DNA of 28,649 nt, taken from contig JANYDM010000090.1 of the NCBI GenBank assembly GCA_025363575.1, positions 1 to 28,649 of the forward strand. The letters are read 5' to 3'. Of this stretch, positions 16,295 through 23,348 are shown piece after piece. The notes under the pieces are model-generated. The model was not told the DNA's origin. It ran no database searches and worked only from the letters and a program-made list of their open reading frames with translations. Origin of the DNA: Betaproteobacteria bacterium (GTDB lineage Bacteria > Pseudomonadota > Gammaproteobacteria > Burkholderiales > SG8-41). A program made the position numbers and the translations under genes. The first letter of the stretch is position 1. Each line of letters opens with the position of its first letter.

Positions 16295-18010
16295 ATGCCC
16301 ACCTACCGTCCCGTCATCACCGGCACGCACCACATGGTCGCGGCCGGCCATCATGCCGCAGCCCATGCCGGCTTTACCATTCTCGAAGCAGGCGGCAACG
16401 CGATAGACGCGGGGGTGGCCGCAGGCATGGCGGTCGGGGTGCTGCAAACCGATCGCGTCAATTTCGCCGGCGTCGCGCCGATGATGATTTACCTCGCCAG
16501 GACGCGCGAGGTCGTCAATATCGACGGGCTCGGCACATGGCCGCGCGCGGCGTCGATCGACCATTTCATCAATCAGTACGGCGGCAAGATGCCGCCGGGC
16601 ATCCTGCGCACCGTGATGCCCGCGGCACCTTATGCGTGGATCACCGCGCTCGAAAAATACGGCACGATGAGCTTCAGCGATTGTGCGGCGGCAGCCATGC
16701 GCTTTGCGCGCGACGGTTTCGCGATGCACTGGTTCATGGCCGAATACCTCGAAGAGCATCAGGAGTCGTACCGGCGCTGGCCATCGAGCGCCGAAGTATT
16801 TCTGCCGCACGGCAAGCCGCCGAAGGTCGGCGATCTCTTCGTGCAAAGCGATCTGGGCCGCACGATTCAATACATGGCGGACCAGGAGAAGGCGCACGCG
16901 GGCAAGGGGCGCGCCGCCGGGCTGCACGCCGCGCGCGATGCGTTTTACAAAGGCGACATCGCCGCGCTCATCGCCAAATATCACAAGGAGAACGGCGGCT
17001 GGGTAACGATGCAGGATCTGGCCGACTATAAAGTCTCGTTCGAGCAGCCGCTCAAGACGCAGTACGCCGGCGTCGATTTGTATACGTGCGGCCCGTGGTG
17101 CCAGGGCCCGGTGCTTGCGCAGGCGCTCAACCTCGTGGCCGGTTTCGATGTGCGCAAGCTCGGGCACAACTCACCGCAATACATTCACTTGCTGACCGAA
17201 GCGCTGAAGCTCGCGTTCGCCGATCGCCAGCGCTACTACGGTGACCCGAAGTTCGTCGACGTGCCGATGGATGCGTTGCTGTCCACCAGCTATACGGAGG
17301 CGCGCCGCCGGGCGATTGATACGCGCAAGGCGGCGCCCGGCATGCCCGAAGCCGGCGACGCCGGCGGTTCTGCCGCGGCGAAACAAAAGTTGCCCGCCGC
17401 CGCGCGCGGCGAGCCGGCGCCGCTCGCCGATACGTCGTACGTATGCGCGATCGATAAAGAGGGCAATGCCTTCTCGGCGACGCCGAGCGACGGCTCGTCG
17501 TCGACGCCGGTGATTCCCGGCACGGGTCTGTGTCCGTCATCGCGTGGCTCGCAATCGTGGTGCGACCCCGCACATCCGGCGGCAGTTGCGCCCGGCAAGC
17601 GGCCGCGCCTCACCCCCAGCCCCGCGCTCGCGTTGCGCGACGGCAAGGCATTCATGCCGTTCGGCTCGCCCGGCAACGACATCCAGCCGCAGGCGATGCT
17701 GCAGGTATTCCTCAATGTCAACGCGTTCGGCATGGACGTGCAAAGCGCTATCGAGGCGCCGCGCTTTGCGACTTACAGCTTTCCCTCGTCGTCGGCGCCG
17801 CACGCTTATCATCCGGGACGGCTCAACCTCGAAGCGCGCATTCCGGCGGCGACCGGCGACGAGCTCGCGAAGCTCGGCCACGACGTCAAGTGGTGGCCCG
17901 AAATCGAATGGCGCGCGGGCGCCGTGTGCGCGATCCGCGTGAATCCGGACACCGGCATGCTCGAAGGCGGCGCCGATCCGCGCCGTCCCGCGTACGCGTT
18001 GGGGTGGTAG
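16295..18010 (+). CDS. Gamma-glutamyltransferase family protein
   Basis: 571-residue Ntn-hydrolase of the gamma-glutamyltransferase/cephalosporin acylase family; members self-cleave before a Thr to form two subunits and act on gamma-glutamyl amides. The N-terminal VAAGHHAAAHAGFTILEAGGNAIDAGVAAG is typical. The likely processing site and nucleophile is Thr380 in DTSYVCAIDKEGNAFSATPSDG, which aligns with TTHYSVVDKDGNAV of E. coli GGT. FGSPGNDIQPQAMLQVFLNV and the terminal SAIEAPRF follow. A Cys-bearing segment, GTGLCPSSRGSQSWCDPAHP, replaces the usual lid region. There is no signal peptide, so it is probably cytoplasmic and not a classical glutathione GGT. Two Bug genes follow immediately. Confidence 0.9.
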   Translation: MPTYRPVITGTHHMVAAGHHAAAHAGFTILEAGGNAIDAGVAAGMAVGVLQTDRVNFAGVAPMMIYLARTREVVNIDGLGTWPRAASIDHFINQYGGKMPPGILRTVMPAAPYAWITALEKYGTMSFSDCAAAAMRFARDGFAMHWFMAEYLEEHQESYRRWPSSAEVFLPHGKPPKVGDLFVQSDLGRTIQYMADQEKAHAGKGRAAGLHAARDAFYKGDIAALIAKYHKENGGWVTMQDLADYKVSFEQPLKTQYAGVDLYTCGPWCQGPVLAQALNLVAGFDVRKLGHNSPQYIHLLTEALKLAFADRQRYYGDPKFVDVPMDALLSTSYTEARRRAIDTRKAAPGMPEAGDAGGSAAAKQKLPAAARGEPAPLADTSYVCAIDKEGNAFSATPSDGSSSTPVIPGTGLCPSSRGSQSWCDPAHPAAVAPGKRPRLTPSPALALRDGKAFMPFGSPGNDIQPQAMLQVFLNVNAFGMDVQSAIEAPRFATYSFPSSSAPHAYHPGRLNLEARIPAATGDELAKLGHDVKWWPEIEWRAGAVCAIRVNPDTGMLEGGADPRRPAYALGW

Positions 18011-18012
18011 TC

Positions 18013-18987
18013 ATGCAGCGAGCGCTGCGTCTGATCGCGGTATTTGTATTCAGTCTCTGCGCCGCCGCGCATGCCGCCGACTGGCGTCCCGAGAAGCCGG
18101 TGGAAATCATTTCGGGTGTCGCGCCCGGCGGCGCGCTCGACATCATGGCGCGCGCGATGCAGAAAGTCTTTCAGGAAAAGCGCGCGTTCAGCGTGCCGTC
18201 GACGGTGGTCAACCGCCCGGGGGCGGGGAGCGCCGTTGCCTGGACTTACCTGAACTCGCATGCCGGCGACGCGCACTATCTGTCCGTCACATCCGCGACT
18301 CTGCTGACGAACCCGCTGACCGGCAGCAATCCGCTCAGTTACACCGACGTGACGCCGCTCGCGCAGATGCTGTCGGAGTACGTCGTGTTCACAGTGCGCG
18401 CCGATTCATCGCTCAAAACCGCGCGCGATCTCATCGACCGCCTGAAAAAAGATCCGGCCTCGCTGAGCTTCGGCCTCGCGACGACCCTCGGCAACCCGAG
18501 CCATATCGCCATCGCGCAGATCGCGCGGCCGAACGGCATCGACGTGCGCAAGCTGAAGGTCGCCGTCTTTACCGCGTCGCCGCAGGCCATGACGGGCGTG
18601 CTCGGCGGCCATCTCGACATCATGGTGTCGAACGCATCGGGCCCGCTGCCGCAGATCGAAGGCGGGCAGATGCGCGCGCTCGCGATTGCCGCGCCGCGCC
18701 GGCTGGGTGCCGCTTATGCGAACGTGCCGACTTTCAAGGAGCAGGGCATCAACATCGTCGCCGCGTTCTGGCGCGGCGTGATCGGGCCGAGGGGTCTGAC
18801 GCCCGCGCAGATCGCGTTCTGGGACGCCGAGCTGGCGAAACTTTCCGCCAGCGACGAGTGGAAAAAATATCTCGCCGACCATCAGCTCGAAAGCGACTAC
18901 AAGAACAGCCGCGAATCGAAGCAGTTTCTCGACGCTGAGTACGCCGAATACAAAACGATACTCGGCGAACTGGGTTTGCTTAAGTGA
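18013..18987 (+). CDS. Divergent Bug-family periplasmic solute-binding protein
   Basis: 324-residue binding protein. ATG 18013 follows the previous stop by two bases and gives a signal peptide (MQRALRLIAVFVFSLCAAAHA). RPEKPVEIISGVAPGGALDIMAR and VVNRPGAGSAVAW mark the Bug family, but the central HVPYKG motif is replaced by KVAVFTASPQAMTGVLGGHLDI, so the ligand pocket differs from the other three Bug proteins here. The end has VPTFKEQGINI. The ligand is unknown. Tight spacing to the GGT-family gene and the four-base overlap with the next gene imply one operon. Confidence 0.88.
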   Translation: MQRALRLIAVFVFSLCAAAHAADWRPEKPVEIISGVAPGGALDIMARAMQKVFQEKRAFSVPSTVVNRPGAGSAVAWTYLNSHAGDAHYLSVTSATLLTNPLTGSNPLSYTDVTPLAQMLSEYVVFTVRADSSLKTARDLIDRLKKDPASLSFGLATTLGNPSHIAIAQIARPNGIDVRKLKVAVFTASPQAMTGVLGGHLDIMVSNASGPLPQIEGGQMRALAIAAPRRLGAAYANVPTFKEQGINIVAAFWRGVIGPRGLTPAQIAFWDAELAKLSASDEWKKYLADHQLESDYKNSRESKQFLDAEYAEYKTILGELGLLK

Positions 18988-19955
18988 ATCTGGCGGCGCT
19001 CGCGCTCGCCGCGGGCGTGGTCACCGGCGCAGCGCCGCAGGAGGCGCAGGCGCAGCTTTATCCGAACAAGCCCGTGCGCGTGCTGACGCCTTTTCCGGCG
19101 GGCGCCGGCGTCGATATCGTCGCGCGCATGCTGGGCCAGCCGCTCGCCGAAGCGTGGGGCCAGCCGGTCGTGATCGACAACCGCGCGGGCGCGGGCGGCA
19201 CGATCGCGTGCGAGCTCGCGGCCAAGGCGGTGCCCGACGGGCATACGCTCTTGATCGGCAACGTCAGCACGCTGGCGATGGCGCCCAGCCTTTACAGGAA
19301 TATCAATTACGACCCGGTAAAAAGTTTCGCTGCGATCACGCTCGTCGACACCAGTGCCAACGTGCTGGTCGTGCATCCGTCCGTCGCCGCGGCCACCACG
19401 CAGGCGTTCATTGCGCTTGCGAAGGCAAGGCCCGGCCAGATCAACTATGCATCGGCCGGCAGCGGCACCTCGCCCCATCTCGCGGCGGAGCTTTTCAAAG
19501 CCATGGCCGGCGTCGATCTCGTGCACGTGCCGTACAAAGGCAGTCCGCAGGCGCTGACCGACCTGCTCGGCGGCCAGACGCAAGCGATGTTCGCGAGCCT
19601 GGTATCGGCGCTGCCGCATATGCGGCAGAACCGCTTGCGCGCGCTGGGCGTTACCAGCCTCAAGCGGTCCGCTGCCGTGCCCGACGTGCCGACCATCAAT
19701 GAATCCGGCTTGCGCGGCTACGATGTCTCGGTGTGGATGGGCATGGTCGCGCCGGCCGGCACGCCGCCCGTCATCATCGCGCAGATCAACCGCCAGATCG
19801 CCGCCGTGCTGCAAACGCCGGACATGCGCGAGCGCCTGGCTGCGCAGGGGTTGGAGGCGGTCAGCAGCACGCCGGCGGAATTCTCGGCTTACATCGCGTC
19901 GGAAGTGAGTAAGTGGGCGAAGGTGATTCGCCAGGCCGGCGTGGTTGCCGATTGA
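18984..19955 (+). CDS. Bug-family (TctC-like) periplasmic solute-binding protein
   Basis: 323 residues, starting at a GTG that overlaps the previous stop (GTGA), so translation is probably coupled. An in-frame TAA sits immediately before this GTG, so no earlier start is possible. The exported segment MNLAALALAAGVVTGAAPQEAQA is hydrophobic but lacks the usual Lys/Arg at its start. Bug motifs are complete: YPNKPVRVLTPFPAGAGVDIVAR, VVIDNRAGAGG, DGHTLLIG, HVPYKGSPQALTDLLGGQ and VPTINESGLRGYD. It may share a ligand range with its neighbour or supply a second ligand to the same pathway. No membrane components are nearby. Confidence 0.92.
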   Translation: MNLAALALAAGVVTGAAPQEAQAQLYPNKPVRVLTPFPAGAGVDIVARMLGQPLAEAWGQPVVIDNRAGAGGTIACELAAKAVPDGHTLLIGNVSTLAMAPSLYRNINYDPVKSFAAITLVDTSANVLVVHPSVAAATTQAFIALAKARPGQINYASAGSGTSPHLAAELFKAMAGVDLVHVPYKGSPQALTDLLGGQTQAMFASLVSALPHMRQNRLRALGVTSLKRSAAVPDVPTINESGLRGYDVSVWMGMVAPAGTPPVIIAQINRQIAAVLQTPDMRERLAAQGLEAVSSTPAEFSAYIASEVSKWAKVIRQAGVVAD

Positions 19956-19959
19956 AGAC

Positions 19960-20048
19960 GAAATCCGTTCGTCCTGAGGCATCGAAGGGCCAGCCAGGTA
20001 TTCCGAGAGTTCCGTGCATGCTTCGATACATCAGCACGAACGGATTTC
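19960..20048. terminator. Long inverted repeat between convergent genes, likely two-way terminator or intergenic repeat
   Basis: GAAATCCGTTCGT (19960-19972) is an exact inverse of ACGAACGGATTTC (20036-20048). Inside it, TGAGGCATCGAAG (19975-19987) pairs with CTTCGATACATCA (20020-20032) with two mismatches. The whole 89-base block fills the gap between the Bug gene and the oppositely oriented GNAT gene. Repeats of the form GTTCGTCCTGAG...TCGAAGG are common between genes in proteobacteria. It lacks a U-run. Confidence 0.65.
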
Positions 20049-20050
20049 TT

Positions 20051-20533
20051 CTAGCTGATGCGGTCGGGGATCTGGCGGCGGATGTCGCGCGACATCCTGA
20101 GCGCGGTCTCGACGCCGCGGTAATAGCCGGCAATATAAGCCGAATCGGTGAAAGCCAGCGCGCGGTAGAAATCGCGCGCCGCGAAATTGTTGGCGCGCAA
20201 TTCGAGATTCACGGTCGTAATGCCGGCCGTCAGCGCCGACTCTTCGAGCCAGGCCATGATTTGCCGGCCGATGCCGCAGCGCTGGTGCGAGGGCGTCACT
20301 GCGAGCAGGCTCAGGTGCGCCTGCTCGTCGCCGAAATTCATGATGGCAAAACCGGTGAGATGGTTGCGCACCGCGGCGACCAACACGATGGTGTCTTTGG
20401 CCTGGATCGCGCGCGTCACGCGCTTCGGGTCCCACGACCAGCCGGAAAGCCCCGTTTCAATCAGCTCGCGCGACATCAGCGCGATCGACTGAGCATCGGC
20501 GAAGTTGGCAAGTCTCAATGTCGGGCTGGACAT
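20051..20533 (-). CDS. GNAT family N-acetyltransferase (RimI-like)
   Basis: 160-residue GNAT enzyme transferring acetyl from acetyl-CoA to an amine. The acetyl-CoA pyrophosphate loop is seen as LAVTPSHQRCGIGRQIMAWLEE (the R/QxxGxG/A motif). It is followed by VNLELRANNFAARDFYRALAF, the usual motif B of RimI-like enzymes, and AYIAGYYRG. ATG 20533 gives a normal-length protein (MSSPTLRLANFADAQ); a longer form would add an unconserved hydrophobic stretch. No Shine-Dalgarno sequence: the bases before the ATG are TTTCTC, as at mutL. Its target (ribosomal protein, peptide or small amine) cannot be told. Confidence 0.85.
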   Translation of the reverse strand: MSSPTLRLANFADAQSIALMSRELIETGLSGWSWDPKRVTRAIQAKDTIVLVAAVRNHLTGFAIMNFGDEQAHLSLLAVTPSHQRCGIGRQIMAWLEESALTAGITTVNLELRANNFAARDFYRALAFTDSAYIAGYYRGVETALRMSRDIRRQIPDRIS

Positions 20534-20634
20534 GAGAAAGAAGCATATCAGCCGCGCACTGAAAACAAAATCCCTGCGCGCAAAAAAATTAGACGCCGCA
20601 TGCATGAATAATCACCGATGAATTCCGTGCGGGA

Positions 20635-20643
20635 TGCTATACT
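20635..20643 (+). promoter_or_regulatory. Extended -10 promoter for the RelE/ParE-type toxin-antitoxin operon
   Basis: TGC plus TATACT (20638-20643) lies 29 bases before the chosen antitoxin ATG. A start here would place the transcript start near 20650, which supports ATG 20673 rather than the in-frame ATG at 20634 that overlaps the promoter. Confidence 0.5.
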
Positions 20644-20672
20644 TTATTGCTCCCAACTCGCGAGACTGCACA

Positions 20673-20915
20673 ATGGGTGGTTCATCCGAACATCGTTATT
20701 TGCAGGTCCTCGATGCGGGTCTCGCCAAAGCGCTGGCACTCGCGGCGCGGCGGGCTCGTAAATCGCCCACTCGACTGCTGAACGAAGTCGTGCACGAATA
20801 TTTGCGAGATCGGAAGGATTATCAGGCGGCCGCCCGTACTCATGCGCGCGTCAAGAAGGGTGAACGTACGTATAGCCACGCAGATGTAAAAAAGCGGCTT
20901 GGCCTGGCGGGTTGA
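20673..20915 (+). CDS. Putative antitoxin of a RelE/ParE-type pair
   Basis: 80-residue small basic protein directly before and overlapping a RelE/ParE-type toxin gene. The N-terminal LQVLDAGLAKALALAARRARKSPTRLLNEVVHEYL reads like a ribbon-helix-helix DNA-binding domain. The rest, RDRKDYQAAARTHARVKKGERTYSHADVKKRLGLAG, is the flexible toxin-binding tail; the ending with HADVKKRLGL is common in RelB-like antitoxins. It would neutralise the toxin and repress the operon. ATG 20673 is chosen because an upstream in-frame ATG lies in the promoter. Confidence 0.8.
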   Translation: MGGSSEHRYLQVLDAGLAKALALAARRARKSPTRLLNEVVHEYLRDRKDYQAAARTHARVKKGERTYSHADVKKRLGLAG

Positions 20916-21159
20916 TTACACTGCCGCGGCGTTGAAAGCCCTGCGGCGGCTGGATCCTCCCGTTCAGCGGCGCATACTTTCCTTTGTCGAAAGCCGCGTT
21001 ATGGCAGCACCCCGCCGCGTCGGCGAAGCGCTGACCGGCCCCCTCGGCGAATACTGGAAATACCGCGTAGGCAATTATCGCTTGATCTGCAACATCGACG
21101 ACGTCAAGCGCGTGGTGCTCGTTTTGCAACTCGGCGATCGCAAAGAAATCTACCGCTAG
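20899..21159 (+). CDS. RelE/ParE family toxin
   Basis: 86-residue toxin. The family pattern is complete: MAWRVDYTAAALKALRRLDPPVQRRI at the N-terminus, then the EALTGPLGEYWKYRVGNYRLICNI core and the VVLVLQLGDRKEIYR end with the conserved Arg and Tyr of RelE-type ribosome-dependent mRNA nucleases. The start is a TTG overlapping the antitoxin end by 17 bases, which suggests coupled translation. The RelE (mRNA) versus ParE (gyrase) choice is not certain from sequence, but GDYR/GNYRLIC and the KEIYR tail favour RelE. Confidence 0.87.
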   Translation: MAWRVDYTAAALKALRRLDPPVQRRILSFVESRVMAAPRRVGEALTGPLGEYWKYRVGNYRLICNIDDVKRVVLVLQLGDRKEIYR

Positions 21160-21183
21160 GTTCCGCGCGCACCGCCCATCATT

Positions 21184-21263
21184 CAATTACCCGATCACTT
21201 AATCACCCAATCACCGGCGCAGAATGACGAATTACCTAATCACTTAATCACCCATTACTTATC
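21184..21263. repeat. Degenerate heptanucleotide array downstream of the toxin gene
   Basis: Runs of 7-base units such as CAATTAC, CCGATCA, CTTAATC, ACCCAAT, CACCGGC and, further on, TCACTTA, ATCACCC, ATTACTT. The pattern ATTACC...ATCACTTAATCACCCA occurs twice, separated by GCGCAGAATGACGA. It fills the space between the converging toxin and msrB genes and runs up to the msrB stop. Confidence 0.75.
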
Positions 21264-21828
21264 AAGCCTTGCCGGTCTTCGGAATAAACTTAAGCGCAAC
21301 CCCGTTGTTGCAATAGCGCTTGCCGGTGGGCGCCGGGCCGTCGTCGAAAATGTGGCCGTGGTGGCCGCCGCAGCGCGTGCAGTGGTACTCGGTGCGCGGA
21401 TAAAGTATCTTGTGGTCGGTGCTGGTGCCGAACACGCCGGGGATCGTCGTGAAGAAGCTCGGCCAGCCGGTGCCTGACTCGTACTTCATCGCTGAAGTGA
21501 AAAGCGGCAAATCGCAGCCCGCGCAGGCGAACACACCCGGGCGCTTCTCGGCATTCAGCGGGCTCGAGCCCGGATGTTCGGTGCCTTCTTCGCGCAGCAC
21601 GTCGTAGGACAAGCCGTCGCCGAGGCGTTTTTTCCATTCGTCTTTCGAGAGCTTCAGCGCCTCGGACGGCGCCGGCACGCGCGAGCCGTCGGCGAGCAGC
21701 AGCTTCCAGTTTTTCTGCAGGTCCTCGACGTTCTTCATCGAGCCCGCCTGCGCGGCGGCCGCGCGGCGCGACAGCCCGGCGATCAGGGGGACGGCGCCAA
21801 GTGCTTTCCAGAATGTGCGTCTTTGCAT
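21262..21828 (-). CDS. msrB: Peptide-methionine (R)-S-oxide reductase, exported
   Basis: 188-residue MsrB that reduces methionine-R-sulfoxide in proteins. Zinc ligands Cys102/Cys105 (CAGC) and Cys150/Cys153 (CTRCGGHHGHIFDDG), catalytic Cys173 (RYCNNGVAL), and SGTGWPSF are all present. The N-terminus QRRTFWKALGAVPLIAGLSRRAAAAQAG looks like a Tat signal peptide (twin Arg followed by a hydrophobic stretch), so the enzyme probably acts in the periplasm, repairing oxidised envelope proteins. No MsrA is nearby. The usual resolving cysteine position was not assigned. Confidence 0.94.
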   Translation of the reverse strand: MQRRTFWKALGAVPLIAGLSRRAAAAQAGSMKNVEDLQKNWKLLLADGSRVPAPSEALKLSKDEWKKRLGDGLSYDVLREEGTEHPGSSPLNAEKRPGVFACAGCDLPLFTSAMKYESGTGWPSFFTTIPGVFGTSTDHKILYPRTEYHCTRCGGHHGHIFDDGPAPTGKRYCNNGVALKFIPKTGKA

Positions 21829-22029
21829 GATCTATCCTCCAGTGACGTTGAGACCCGACCGGCGGTCGCTAATGCACGACCGGCGGCGCGGGTCGGCGCG
21901 AATTAGTCGCGGCAGCGCGGGATTCTTTACATGAGACGCGGCATTGTAGCGCCGGTGCGGGCAAATTTCCTGATGGCGCGCGCGAACAAAGGTCTACAAT
22001 CGTAGCCGGAAGGGGGTTGCGGATCGTGG

Positions 22030-22722
22030 ATGGTAATGAAAAAAAATCGAGGCTTTACGCTGATAGAGATCGCCATCGTGATGGTGATTTTCGGCTTGCT
22101 GCTCGGCAGCGTACTGAAAGGCCACGAGCTGATCGTAGCGGCGCGCGTGCGCAACGTCACCGTGCAGCTCGACGGCAGCCGGCTTGCCTATCTCGCGTTC
22201 CTTGACCGCTTTCGCGCACCGCCCGGCGACATGCCGACCGCGGTCGCCAATAGCCAGATCCCCGGCAGCCCCGGCGGCTGCACCGGCGGCATGGCCTGCG
22301 GCAACGGACGCATAGACGACGAGATCTACCTGGTGTGGTCGCACCTGGCGCACGCCGGTTTCATCGTTGGCACCTACACCGGAACGATCAATGACACCGG
22401 GCCCACGCCGGCGAACAACCCGTCGAACCCGCTGGGCGGCTTCGTGCATATCCAGAACGATGCGCGGTACGACGATGCGCGCGACCCCGCGCAGCCCGCG
22501 CTGCTCAACGTCAAGACCGGCGGCGGACTGCCCGTTTCAATATTGGCCGAGATCGATCGCAAGATCGACGACGGCCTGCCGCTGACCGGCTACTTCCGCT
22601 CCGCGGGTTTCAAGCCGCTCACCGCCTACGACGGCATCTTCAATTGCAATCTCGGAGGGCCCGCGGTGCAGTGGAACGTCGCGCTCGACGTGCGCAACTG
22701 CGGCGCGGCCGTCATCCAATAG
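22030..22722 (+). CDS. Lone type II pseudopilin / type IV minor-pilin-like protein
   Basis: 230-residue protein with a class III prepilin signal: KKNRG then FTLIEIAIVMVIFGLLLGSVL, with cleavage after Gly and Glu at position 5 of the mature form. It should be processed by PilD and inserted in the inner membrane through the hydrophobic helix. The remainder is a soluble domain with Cys pairs (GGCTGGMACGNG; FNCNL...VRNCG) that may form disulfides. No other secretion or pilus genes are nearby. GGAAGGGGG lies upstream; the start may be ATG 22030 or 22036 (giving MKKNRG). Which filament it joins is unknown. Confidence 0.85.
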   Translation: MVMKKNRGFTLIEIAIVMVIFGLLLGSVLKGHELIVAARVRNVTVQLDGSRLAYLAFLDRFRAPPGDMPTAVANSQIPGSPGGCTGGMACGNGRIDDEIYLVWSHLAHAGFIVGTYTGTINDTGPTPANNPSNPLGGFVHIQNDARYDDARDPAQPALLNVKTGGGLPVSILAEIDRKIDDGLPLTGYFRSAGFKPLTAYDGIFNCNLGGPAVQWNVALDVRNCGAAVIQ

Positions 22723-22744
22723 GCGCTACATCTGAACTTTACCC

Positions 22745-22862
22745 CATGCCCATCCCGGTTGCCCCCTCGCATCGTTGCCTGCTCTCCCCCTCGTCCCCCA
22801 AGGGGAGAGCAAGTGTAACGGCGAGGGGGCGCTGAGAGGTGCGCTTCGCAGCAAAGGGAAGG
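22745..22862. repeat. Partial MITE-like element with nested stem-loops
   Basis: The outer arms GCCCCCTCGC (22761-22770) and GCGAGGGGGC (22821-22830) are exact inverses. Inside, GCTCTCCCC (22781-22789) pairs exactly with GGGGAGAGC (22802-22810). The segment 22750-22806 matches 23239-23295 at 53 of 57 positions, and the block ends with CTTCGCAGCAAAGGGAAGG as in the full elements. It lies just after the pseudopilin stop and may fold as its terminator. Confidence 0.8.
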
Positions 22863-22888
22863 TGAGATTGGCTCTTCGCGTTTCGAGC

Positions 22889-23011
22889 TTAGTATCGATC
22901 GTGCCAGTGACTGTGATAGCCGCCGCCGTAATAGCCGCGCTCGGGAACAACAATGCAGCCTGCGACTGACATTACCGCGATAGCTACCAGGATTGCTTTG
23001 AGGGTTTTCAT
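22889..23011 (-). CDS. Small (40-residue) lipoprotein
   Basis: A short gene of 40 codons: MKTLKAILVAIAVMSVAGC is a lipoprotein signal peptide with lipobox VAGC (Cys19). The mature part is only 22 residues and rich in Tyr, Gly and His, ending GYYGGGYHSHWHDRY. An AAAGGAG ribosome-binding site lies eight bases before the ATG, the strongest in this part of the window, which argues for real translation. Similar tiny His/Tyr-rich lipoproteins are often annotated as hypothetical. Function unknown; a surface or metal-binding role is only a guess. Confidence 0.7.
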   Translation of the reverse strand: MKTLKAILVAIAVMSVAGCIVVPERGYYGGGYHSHWHDRY

Positions 23012-23090
23012 GAATGGCTCCTTTGTATTCAATTAGAGGAGCCCGCGCCGGCAAAAGTCCCGCTCAGGCGTAACAGTGTGTAACCGATGG

Positions 23091-23125
23091 TTTGCAGTTG
23101 TCAGTTGTCAGTTTGCAGTTGTCGG
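23091..23125. repeat. Heptanucleotide array, TTGTCAG type
   Basis: Five consecutive 7-base units: TTTGCAG, TTGTCAG, TTGTCAG, TTTGCAG, TTGTCGG. It lies in the 337-base gene-free stretch 23012-23348, together with the leader of the lipoprotein gene and the MITE-like element that follows. Confidence 0.85.
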
Positions 23126-23164
23126 GGAAAAGAGACAGCGGGTATAGCGAAGCTCAGTCTTTCT

Positions 23165-23319
23165 TCCTTCCCTTCAAGGGAAGGACCGAGGTGGGGATGG
23201 GGTTGATTTCCCCAATCATCTAATTCTTACCCCCATCCCCATCCCGGTTGCCCCCTCGCATCGTTGCTTGCTCTCCCCGTTGTCCCCCAAGGAGACTTCC
23301 TTCGGGGCGAAGGGAAGGA
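23165..23319. mobile_element. MITE-like palindromic element, copy 1
   Basis: A 155-base non-coding element with short terminal inverted repeats TCCTTCCCT (23165-23173) and AGGGAAGGA (23311-23319). The left end is a 19-base palindrome (23166-23184, CCTTCCCTTCAAGGGAAGG). Inner arms GAGGTGGGGATGGGG and CCCCCATCCCCATCCC face each other. No clear target-site duplication is seen. It lies immediately downstream of the DUF6152-like gene, whose other side carries copy 2. Confidence 0.65.
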
Positions 23320-23348
23320 GAGGACTGCGCGCAGCGCTGTGGGCGAAG

